From an uncultured Eubacteriales bacterium (GTDB lineage: Bacteria; Bacillota_A; Clostridia; Christensenellales; Aristaeellaceae): DNA of 15,817 bases. The translations under genes and the position numbers were made by a program. The notes under the pieces are model-generated. The model ran no database searches. It saw only the letters and a list, made by a program, of their open reading frames with translations, and was not told the origin of the DNA. Shown in pieces: positions 7,204 to 13,057 of the stretch. Within the stretch, counting starts at the first letter, position 1. The number at the start of each line of letters is the position of its first letter. The stretch spans positions 1-15,817 of the forward strand of contig CADBLV010000163.1 of NCBI GenBank assembly GCA_902795555.1. Reading direction: 5' to 3'.

Positions 7204-8060
7204 GTGAATTGCAGAAAAATGAGCCTGTCCTTCGGCTTCAGGATATCACAATGCAGTTTGGCGGCGTGGTTGCAATCAACAATTTGAGCCTGGAAATCCG
7301 CCAGGGAGAGATTGTGGCGCTGATCGGCCCAAACGGAGCCGGAAAAACAACCGCTTTTAACTGCGTTACAGGGGTTTATGAACCGACGAACGGTGCCGTT
7401 TATTTCCACGGAAAGCCCATCGCTGTGAATCATCCTCAGGGGAAAATGAAGAAGATTTACGGCGGCATCAACGGCGACCGATATGAAAACCAGAAGCCGG
7501 TCGTCTATACTCCGGACCGAATTACACATATGGGTATCGCGCGCACCTTCCAGAATATCCGGCTGTTTAAAAGCCAAACCGCCTTTGAAAACGTGCTTAT
7601 TGCCACCCATCTGCGGTGCAAAAGCAATTTCCTGACCGCTTCTCTCCGGCTGAATATGGGCGAAGAAAAGGCCATGCGGAAAAAGGCCATGAACCTGCTT
7701 GAAACAGTCGGCCTGGCAAACGAGGCGAATGAACTTGCTACCGCACTGCCTTACGGAAAACAGCGGCGGCTGGAAATCGCCCGGGCCCTGGCCACCGATC
7801 CGACTCTGCTTCTGCTTGACGAACCGGCAGCGGGCATGAATCCTCAGGAAACGGACGAGCTGGGAGAATTCATTGTTGATATCAAGAACCGGTTCAATCT
7901 GACGGTGTTTATGATCGAGCATCATATGAACCTGGTGATGGATATCTCCAACCGGATCTATGTGCTTGATTTCGGGAAACAGATTGCGGAAGGAACGCCG
8001 GACGAGATACAGAAAAACCCGGTCGTGATCGCGGCCTATCTGGGGGTGGATGAAGAATGA
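7200..8060 (+). CDS. livG: Branched-chain amino acid ABC transporter ATP-binding protein LivG
   Basis: The product has 286 residues. ATG 7200 overlaps the livM stop; SD GGGAGG (7182-7187) is 12 nt upstream, slightly far, so coupling to livM probably helps. The ABC motifs are all present: Walker A GPNGAGKTT (43-51), Q-loop RTFQN (Gln118), a LivG-type signature LPYGKQRRLEIA (183-194), Walker B LLLLDEPAAG (203-212) and H-loop EHHM (His241). The C-terminal extension EGTPDEIQKNPVVIAAYLG is the LivG hallmark. It is longer than E. coli LivG because of an insertion of about 25 residues (about 76-102) between Walker A and the Q-loop. It powers transport together with LivF, and the stop overlaps the livF ATG. 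Confidence 0.95.
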   Translation: MSELQKNEPVLRLQDITMQFGGVVAINNLSLEIRQGEIVALIGPNGAGKTTAFNCVTGVYEPTNGAVYFHGKPIAVNHPQGKMKKIYGGINGDRYENQKPVVYTPDRITHMGIARTFQNIRLFKSQTAFENVLIATHLRCKSNFLTASLRLNMGEEKAMRKKAMNLLETVGLANEANELATALPYGKQRRLEIARALATDPTLLLLDEPAAGMNPQETDELGEFIVDIKNRFNLTVFMIEHHMNLVMDISNRIYVLDFGKQIAEGTPDEIQKNPVVIAAYLGVDEE

Positions 8061-8776
8061 GTCTGCTGAAAGTGACGGATCTGGTGGTCAGTTATGGCGG
8101 CATTGAAGCCCTGAAGGGAATTTCCTTTGAGGTGGGACAGGGACAGATTGTCACTCTGATCGGCGCAAACGGGGCGGGAAAGAGTACTACCCTGCGAACC
8201 ATCGCCGGACTGGTGCCCCATAAAGACGGACGGATCTATTATGATGGAAGGGATATCACCGACTTCAACACCCAGAAAATCATTGAGCAGGGAATCGCCC
8301 TGGTTCCGGAGGGAAGGCGGGTGTTTGCCAACCTGACAGTCCTTGAAAATCTGCGAATCGGCGCCTACCTTCGCAAGGACAAAGATCTGATCGAAGAGGA
8401 TATTCAATATGTTTACGATCTGTTTCCGCGGCTGAAAGAACGTTCCTGGCAGTTGGCGGGAACCCTTTCCGGCGGGGAACAGCAGATGCTGGCTGTCGGT
8501 CGAGCCGTCATGACCCGTCCGAAACTGATTATGATGGATGAGCCCAGTCTGGGACTTGCGCCGCTGGTTGTACAGGATATTTTCAAAATTATCCGGACCC
8601 TGAAGGGTACGGGCATGACCGTGCTGCTGATTGAGCAAAACGCTAATGCAGCTCTTCATGCCTGTGATTATGCTTATGTGATGGAAACCGGTCGGATTAC
8701 GCTGTCCGGAACGGGGGAGGAATTGCTGGCCAGCGAAGCTATTCAGGAGGCTTATCTCGGGAAAGCCAGCAAATGA
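8057..8776 (+). CDS. livF: Branched-chain amino acid ABC transporter ATP-binding protein LivF
   Basis: The product has 239 residues, typical for LivF. ATG 8057 overlaps the livG stop (ATGA). Walker A is GANGAGKST (36-44), the signature LSGGEQQ (137-143) and Walker B LIMMDEP (157-163). The switch position reads IEQN, with Gln194 in place of the usual His; this is normal for LivF proteins (E. coli LivF also has VEQN) and is not a defect. The segment ALVPEGRRVFANLTVLENL is also family-typical. LivF forms the second half of the ATPase pair with LivG. It is the last gene of the operon; a terminator starts 45 bp after the stop. Confidence 0.95.
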   Translation: MSLLKVTDLVVSYGGIEALKGISFEVGQGQIVTLIGANGAGKSTTLRTIAGLVPHKDGRIYYDGRDITDFNTQKIIEQGIALVPEGRRVFANLTVLENLRIGAYLRKDKDLIEEDIQYVYDLFPRLKERSWQLAGTLSGGEQQMLAVGRAVMTRPKLIMMDEPSLGLAPLVVQDIFKIIRTLKGTGMTVLLIEQNANAALHACDYAYVMETGRITLSGTGEELLASEAIQEAYLGKASK

Positions 8777-8814
8777 GAAACCCGACAGGAGTCTGCGAGC
8801 AGATTGCGCATCAG

Positions 8815-8856
8815 AAAAAGCGGGAGTTGATTGAAAAAAATCAGCTCCCGTTTTCT
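8815..8856. terminator. Bidirectional terminator between livF and the Nudix gene
   Basis: A 12-bp stem (8821-8832 with 8839-8850, core CGGGAG/CTCCCG, one G-U pair) is followed on the plus strand by TTTTCTG and preceded by AAAAAG. The latter gives CTTTTTC on the minus strand. It therefore serves the end of livF and, for transcripts coming the other way, the end of the Nudix gene that stops at 8919. Confidence 0.85.
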
Positions 8857-8918
8857 GTGACGCGATCCCGCGGAAGATTGAGCACCTCTTCCATTCACAA
8901 ACCGAATTCCCGAAGAAA

Positions 8919-9587
8919 TCAGTCTCCGCTTTCAAAGCCCACAAACCAGGAAAGGGCAGCCCAGGTGTAAACGGAATAATAATTCCCTTCCTCATCCCGT
9001 CCCCTGCGGAGAAACGCTTCCGCTTCGTCACGTGTTAGCAACCGGAAACCGGCGAAACATTCGCTGCCGACCGCGCCTTGCTGTGACAGCATATCTGTAT
9101 CAGGGAGATCATAAACCGCTAAAACCAGCCCGTTACTCTCGTCTGTCAATCCGGGAGATGAAAACAGCAGGGGATTGATCACCTCCGCACGGGCTGGGGC
9201 AGCGGTGATTCCGGTTTCTTCGGCAATCTCCCTGCAGGCGGCAGAGAGAAGCGGACAATCTGTTTCAAGATCCTCCGGATCCAACAGACCCGCGGGAGGG
9301 GAAAGCAGAAATCGGCCGGCAGGATAGCGATATTCACGAAGGAGAAGGAGCCGAGGCGCTATGCCTGGGGTGCGAAGAATGACAACACAGGTGACAGCGT
9401 CCGGCAACATGGCCCTGAATGCATCGTCCGATTTCAGCGCCGGCAATTGATCCGGGGCTTTCCGGGTTGCGTTGTAATAATGCCGTCCCGGAGCATATTG
9501 CAAATCCACCACATTCAAAAAAGGAGTTTTCAGAAGGGTTTTCACCTGATCGGAGGATATCTTCGGACCTTTCATCGCTTTACTCAT
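8919..9587 (-). CDS. Nudix hydrolase, ADP-ribose pyrophosphatase type
   Basis: The product has about 222 residues from ATG 9587. AGGAG (9589-9593) lies only 1 nt before this ATG, so the ATG at 9575 (13 nt away) is an equally open choice. The frame stays open upstream to a GTG at 9668, but that has no SD. The fold is recognised by LREYRYPAGRFLLSPPAG and then a Nudix box, G100 ... REIAEETGI (119-127). After the box comes SPGLTDES, matching the SPG-x-S/T-x-E signature of the ADP-ribose pyrophosphatase/NUDT5 group, which cleaves ADP-ribose to AMP and ribose 5-phosphate. The Nudix box holds about five extra residues between the first Gly and the REUxEE core (19 residues apart instead of 14). It lies downstream of the GGDEF gene on the same strand, with a 171-bp gap. 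The substrate is inferred only. Confidence 0.87.
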   Translation of the reverse strand: MSKAMKGPKISSDQVKTLLKTPFLNVVDLQYAPGRHYYNATRKAPDQLPALKSDDAFRAMLPDAVTCVVILRTPGIAPRLLLLREYRYPAGRFLLSPPAGLLDPEDLETDCPLLSAACREIAEETGITAAPARAEVINPLLFSSPGLTDESNGLVLAVYDLPDTDMLSQQGAVGSECFAGFRLLTRDEAEAFLRRGRDEEGNYYSVYTWAALSWFVGFESGD

Positions 9588-9758
9588 GCTCCTGTTGATC
9601 AATTTAGATGATTGTTTCAGACCAGTTTCAATGCAGCTTTTTTCTCCATGCCGGTGTTGAACCAGCACAAATAGCCTATGAAAGACATAAAAGCGCGCCG
9701 CAGAAATGAACCTTCACACGATGGTCGAAGCATTGCTTCCTGACGGACACAGTATCAT

Positions 9759-11144
9759 TTAACCTGCATCAGCGTTCTCCTGATAGACACCGCAGGCCAG
9801 ACGTCCGTGTTCTTTGATGTACAGCAGGGCAATATCCGCACACTTGAACAGATCTTTTCCTTCGGAAAGCTGTTCGAAGAAGGCCAGTCCGGCGCTCAGG
9901 GAAATCGGAGGAACTTCGTTCGACCCGACTAACAGGGCCTGATTGATGGCATACAGCTTATCACGAAGAATCTCAGCGTTGCTCAAAGAGGCGTTCTCCA
10001 TCAGAATGACAAACTCGTCGCCGCCGATTCGGAACAGGGGATCTTCTTCCCGGAAATGCTTTCGAATGGTTTGTGTGACAGTGGTCAGCACCCGATCACC
10101 GATGTCATGACCGAATTGATCGTTGAAATACTTGAAATGATCTACATCCAGAATCATCAACCCACCTTTGCGCGCTTCGCAGAAAGCGCTGTAGGCGGAT
10201 TCAAAGGCGGTTCGGTTCAATACGCCGGTCAGTGCATCATGTTCAGCCGTATAAGACAGGGCTTGCTGCTTTTCCCGATTATCGTCCAGAAGTTTGTTGT
10301 AGGCGATCGCCAGATGGCGGAATTCATAGCTACCCTCAACAGGAAGAGACTCCTGCTGATCGAGAAGCGCGATGCTCTTCTGAATCGGTCGAATCATCTG
10401 AAGCCGGTTAACGAGCAGGGCAATGAAGGCCAGAAGGAGAGAGAGAAAAATCACGATCTTCTGCAGACGGATCGCATTTCTGACGATCTTCTCGTTCTCA
10501 GCTTCTTTGGCTTTTGAATCTTCAGAAAGAAGACGGTGATTGATATCGATTTCGTTTTCCATATCTGTTCTTGTCGCCAGAAAGGTTTCCGAGGTAATCA
10601 ATTCTTCCGTTTTTTTCAGCTTTTCTTCCGGAGACAGGGCAAGATCCTCGTCAGTGAGAACAACTTGCTGGATCAGCTCAGGATAAGCTGCCATCGGAAC
10701 CTTCATGGTTTCCGCTTTCAGCCGCATGGCGTACAGCTCGGTCTGACTCATGGCCCAGAAGTCGTTCAGGGCTTTATCCAGATGAAGCACGGCATCCGAA
10801 TTACTATTGTTTTTTCGGACATTCTCTGTCGCTGCCAGCTGTTCGTTCAAAGCGTTGCGCTGGCCGTTAAAAGTATGCGTATGGGAAGGATCACCATCCT
10901 GTAAAAAGGCACGACATTCCTGAGACATGGAGGAGGACAGAGAATCCAACATCCCCGTTGTCTGCTGAGAGGAAAGATAAGCATCCGTGACCGAGAATAC
11001 AGCATAAAAGGAAGTTTTTGTCACATAGGTGCTGTAAATCAGGCCCACGGCGAGAATCAGAGCGATGATGGCCAAAACCACATTGAACTGATTCATACGG
11101 ATCCCGTTATGTTCCCGGATTCCTTTCTCTTTGCTCGAACTCAC
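9759..11144 (-). CDS. Membrane-bound diguanylate cyclase (GGDEF) with an extracytoplasmic helical sensor domain
   Basis: The product has 461 residues. GTG 11144 is supported by AGGAG 6 nt upstream. Layout: a short cytoplasmic N-terminus; a membrane helix at about 20-40; an extracytoplasmic, mostly helical domain at about 43-225 (four-helix-bundle type, ligand unknown); a second membrane helix at about 229-247; and a HAMP-like linker at about 248-300 (with RPIQKSIALLDQQ and AYNKLLDDN). The GGDEF domain covers about 301-455. It has DALTGVLNRTAF, the metal-binding LDVDHFK (Asp333), an intact GGDEF (374-378), and REED (365-368) five residues before it. The REED is a complete RxxD inhibitory site, so the enzyme should make c-di-GMP from GTP and be feedback-inhibited. 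No EAL domain is fused. It is read divergently from the pseudouridine synthase gene. Confidence 0.93.
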   Translation of the reverse strand: MSSSKEKGIREHNGIRMNQFNVVLAIIALILAVGLIYSTYVTKTSFYAVFSVTDAYLSSQQTTGMLDSLSSSMSQECRAFLQDGDPSHTHTFNGQRNALNEQLAATENVRKNNSNSDAVLHLDKALNDFWAMSQTELYAMRLKAETMKVPMAAYPELIQQVVLTDEDLALSPEEKLKKTEELITSETFLATRTDMENEIDINHRLLSEDSKAKEAENEKIVRNAIRLQKIVIFLSLLLAFIALLVNRLQMIRPIQKSIALLDQQESLPVEGSYEFRHLAIAYNKLLDDNREKQQALSYTAEHDALTGVLNRTAFESAYSAFCEARKGGLMILDVDHFKYFNDQFGHDIGDRVLTTVTQTIRKHFREEDPLFRIGGDEFVILMENASLSNAEILRDKLYAINQALLVGSNEVPPISLSAGLAFFEQLSEGKDLFKCADIALLYIKEHGRLACGVYQENADAG

Positions 11145-11197
11145 GTAAAACTCCTGTCTGGAGGGAATGACAATCCTTCCGAAAATCGCTTCGTTTG

Positions 11198-11206
11198 ATT
11201 ATATCA
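11198..11206 (-). promoter_or_regulatory. Extended -10 promoter of the diguanylate cyclase gene
   Basis: On the minus strand this reads TGATATAAT: a perfect TATAAT (11198-11203) with TGn directly upstream. No good -35 lies 16-18 bp further up, as is common for extended -10 promoters. The start of transcription would be about 45 nt before the GTG at 11144. Confidence 0.7.
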
Positions 11207-11252
11207 TATCATAGGGGGCTGTGGGAATAACAAAACCATTTTTTTTGCAATT

Positions 11253-11288
11253 TTTGGTAACTGGGTATCTGTCCCTGTGCTTACCAAA
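11253..11288. repeat. REP-like imperfect palindrome
   Basis: TTTGGTAA (11253-11260) and TTACCAAA (11281-11288) form a perfect 8-bp inverted repeat. Inside it GGG (11263-11265) faces CCC (11273-11275) around TATCTGT. No T tract follows on either strand, so it is not a terminator. The core resembles the GGGACAG...CCC palindromes that accompany REP-associated (Y1) transposases in Clostridia. I make that link from memory and cannot confirm it here. Confidence 0.5.
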
Positions 11289-11297
11289 TGAGTACGA

Positions 11298-11303
11298 TAT
11301 AAT
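11298..11303 (+). promoter_or_regulatory. Possible -10 element upstream of the 29-bp repeat array
   Basis: A perfect TATAAT lies on the plus strand just after the palindrome. No convincing -35 is seen 16-18 bp upstream (the region reads CTGTGC). If active it would transcribe the repeat array and then the pseudouridine synthase gene. Confidence 0.25.
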
Positions 11304-11383
11304 GATTTTCCGGAACCCGGATGAATTTTTCTGATGATTCTTCCACCTGCGAGGGAGAGAATGAATGTGATTTGTCCAGCCGT

Positions 11384-11631
11384 GAAACTGAAGCGGTGGT
11401 TTGTGAAACCGCGGAACTGAAACGATGATTTGTGAGATCGCAAAACTGAAACGGTGGTTTGTGAGACAACGAAACTGAAGCGGTGGCTTGCGAGACTGCG
11501 GAACTGAAACGATGATTTGTGAGATCGCGAAACTGAAGAGGAGCTTTGCGAGACCGCGAAACTGAAACGATGATTTGTGAGATCGCGAAACTGAAGAGAT
11601 GGTTTGCGAGATCGCGAAACTGAAGGTTGAT
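11384..11631 (+). repeat. 29-bp tandem repeat array (eight full units and one partial)
   Basis: Full units start at 11384, 11413, 11442, 11471, 11500, 11529, 11558 and 11587. A ninth copy breaks off after about 16 bases. Each unit is a conserved 9-nt linker (consensus gaaactgaa), a 5-nt arm, a 10-nt centre (ggtttgtgaa or gatttgtgag) and a second 5-nt arm. Two subtypes alternate irregularly; units 2, 5 and 7 are almost identical. The period is not a multiple of three, so the array is not a conserved coding repeat. There are no spacers, which excludes CRISPR. The two arms can pair in most units. A decayed copy may precede the array at about 11360-11383. Confidence 0.95.
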
Positions 11632-11655
11632 TATCGGGATGAGCTGTGTTATTGT
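11627..11655 (+). promoter_or_regulatory. Candidate promoter of the pseudouridine synthase gene
   Basis: TTGATT (11627-11632) and TATTGT (11650-11655) are separated by exactly 17 bp; each matches four of six consensus bases. It lies at the end of the repeat array. Transcription would begin near 11662, giving a leader of under 20 nt that still includes the SD at 11665-11673. Confidence 0.45.
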
Positions 11656-11679
11656 CAGTGAACAGAGGGGGGGAAAAAC

Positions 11680-12999
11680 GTGACAGGCGACAAGAAAATT
11701 GAACACATCGAAACAACGGTTTACGAAAAAACGATAAAAGTGGAAATGGACAGACATAGAGAAACGAATGAAAACGCGGGAACGGACAGACGTGGAGAGA
11801 CGAATGAAAATGCGGGAACGGACAGGCATGGAGAGACGAACGAAAATGCGGGAACGGACAGGCAGGAGAGACGAATGAAAATGCGGGAACGGACAGACCT
11901 GAAGAATACGAACGAAAACGCGGGAACGGACAGGTATGGAGAGATGAACGAAAACGCGAGAACGGACAGACGTGGAGAGACGAATAAAAACGCTGGAACG
12001 GACAGACGCAGAGAAATGAACGAAAACGCGGGAACGGACGGACGCGGAGAAATGAACGAAAACGATCTAACTGAGGCCTGCGACGACGAATACGGGGGCA
12101 AGACGGTGACTTATCTTGTAGGAGACGGGGAAGCGGGGAGGCATCTTCGGGATATTCTGAGGGGACCGATGGGTGTCAGCTATTCAGCGATGAAAAGTGC
12201 CAAATGGAACGGGCGTCTGTATGTGAACGGGGAAGGAGCGCATACGAACCGCATTCTTCAGGCCGGCGACCTGATTCGAATCAACTGGGAGGCAGACAAG
12301 CCTGTTTATACGCTGAAACCTTATGATTATCCCATCTCCGTTGCTTATGAGGATGAGGATCTCCTGATTGTGGATAAGCCGGCGGGACTGGCCAGCCAAA
12401 GCAGCCGAAATCATCCGGACGACTCCCTGGAGAACGCGCTGTACGCCCGGGCAGGCTGCCCGGCGAATTTCATCTATCGCCCGGTGAACCGGCTGGACAA
12501 GGGGACGGGAGGACTGATGGCAGTCGCGCGGAACCCCTACAGCCAGCATCTTTTACAGAAGCAATTGCATACGGACAGCTTCCTGAGACGTTATCTGGCG
12601 ATGACGGATGGATGCCCGCCGGCGGAAGAGGGAACGATCCGGTTGCCGATTGGCAAGGAAAAGGGAGCGACGATCCGGCGGACGGTGATGCCGGAAGGAA
12701 AGCCCTCTGTCACTCGATATCGGGTGCTGAAGACGGACCAACACCGGAGCCTGCTTCTGCTTCAGCTGGAAACGGGGCGGACTCACCAGATCCGGGTGCA
12801 CCTGAGCGCGCTGGGATGCCCTGTCCGCGGAGATTTTCTGTACGGAAAGGAGGATTCGGCTTTTCCCGGATGCCTGGCCCTGCACAGCGCCGTTCTGCGG
12901 TTTGTTCACCCCATGAAGGAAGAACCGCTCTGCCTGATTTCCCTTCCTTCCTGGGCGGGAGACATCGAAGATTCTGTTCTTTTGATGGACTTTGATTGA
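11680..12999 (+). CDS. RluA/RluD-family pseudouridine synthase with an N-terminal 12-residue repeat extension
   Basis: The product has 439 residues from GTG 11680, which has SD GAGGGGGGG (11665-11673) 6 nt upstream. Residues 24-129 are about nine copies of D-R-x-G-E-T-N-E-N-A-G-T, a polar, probably unstructured tail. An S4-like RNA-binding domain follows at about 143-205. The catalytic domain (about 218-425) contains RPVNRLDKGTGGLM with the catalytic Asp273, then LETGRTHQIRVHLSALG (363-379) and GDFLYG (384-389). The usual HRLD reads NRLD here. Such enzymes isomerise uridines in rRNA or tRNA; the target is unknown. Without the tail the protein is about 300 residues, normal for the family. A second possible start is ATG 11875 (Met66), with AGGAG (11864-11868) 6 nt upstream. 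That start would remove half of the repeats. Confidence 0.88.
   Translation: MTGDKKIEHIETTVYEKTIKVEMDRHRETNENAGTDRRGETNENAGTDRHGETNENAGTDRQERRMKMRERTDLKNTNENAGTDRYGEMNENARTDRRGETNKNAGTDRRREMNENAGTDGRGEMNENDLTEACDDEYGGKTVTYLVGDGEAGRHLRDILRGPMGVSYSAMKSAKWNGRLYVNGEGAHTNRILQAGDLIRINWEADKPVYTLKPYDYPISVAYEDEDLLIVDKPAGLASQSSRNHPDDSLENALYARAGCPANFIYRPVNRLDKGTGGLMAVARNPYSQHLLQKQLHTDSFLRRYLAMTDGCPPAEEGTIRLPIGKEKGATIRRTVMPEGKPSVTRYRVLKTDQHRSLLLLQLETGRTHQIRVHLSALGCPVRGDFLYGKEDSAFPGCLALHSAVLRFVHPMKEEPLCLISLPSWAGDIEDSVLLMDFD
11749..12063 (+). repeat. 36-bp coding tandem repeat in the pseudouridine synthase gene
   Basis: Units begin at 11749, 11785, 11821, 11857, 11892, 11929, 11965, 12001 and 12037 (the last is partial). 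All full units are 36 bp except the fourth (35 bp, one T lost near 11864) and the fifth (37 bp, one base gained near 11900). The two indels cancel, so residues 61-76 are read in a shifted frame (RQERRMKMRERTDLKN) before the normal repeat resumes. Most units also contain GGAGAGACGAATG, an SD-plus-ATG arrangement that is out of frame in the normal units. Confidence 0.93.
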
Positions 13000-13024
13000 T
13001 TTTTACGATTTTTTTATGTAATAT
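12996..13024 (+). promoter_or_regulatory. Candidate promoter of the acyl-CoA ligase gene
   Basis: TTGATT (12996-13001) and TAATAT (13019-13024) are 17 bp apart in an AT-rich gap. The -35 overlaps the stop codon of the pseudouridine synthase gene. An alternative -10, TATATT, lies at 13022-13027. No terminator hairpin was seen after the upstream gene, so read-through is also possible. Confidence 0.45.
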
Positions 13025-13057
13025 ATTGGAAACCCCTGAAAGGAACGTGGAATTCGT

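Larger units (their letters stand above)
11145..11679. other. 535-bp gene-free divergent intergenic region
   Basis: Between the GTG of the diguanylate cyclase (minus strand) and the GTG of the pseudouridine synthase (plus strand) no credible gene is seen. Minus-strand ORFs run through it only because the 29-bp repeats lack stops in all frames. It holds the extended -10 promoter, the REP-like palindrome, a plus-strand TATAAT, a short 5-bp hairpin (TCCGG/CCGGA, 11309-11321), the repeat array and a promoter for the plus-strand gene. Confidence 0.8.

Noticed and set aside
8635..8640. Missing H-loop histidine in LivF
   Set aside because: Gln at this position is usual in LivF proteins, so it is not a defect.
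8773..8970. Plus-strand 65-codon ORF after livF
   Set aside because: It crosses the terminator stem at 8821-8850, overlaps the Nudix gene and has no recognisable protein pattern.
9588..9668. N-terminal extension of the Nudix protein to GTG 9668
   Set aside because: There is no SD before that GTG, and the extra residues do not resemble the family N-terminus.
9588..9758. Terminator or small gene between the GGDEF and Nudix genes
   Set aside because: Only a 5-bp stem (GAAGC/GCTTC near 9730) was found, without a T tract, and there is no credible ORF.
10056..10904. Two plus-strand ORFs inside the GGDEF gene
   Set aside because: They are shadows of the minus-strand diguanylate cyclase, with no domain or SD support.
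11384..11631. CRISPR array
   Set aside because: The units are directly adjacent with no unique spacers, and no cas genes are nearby.
11204..11829. Long minus-strand ORFs across the 29-bp repeats (peptides with a 29-residue period)
   Set aside because: The repeat unit has no stops on that strand and 29 is not divisible by three, so a pass through the three frames gives a 29-residue period. No SD or domain is seen.
11721..12101. Minus-strand ORF with PAFSFVSPRLSV repeats
   Set aside because: It is the antisense shadow of the 36-bp coding repeat; the plus strand has the SD and the fused enzyme domain.
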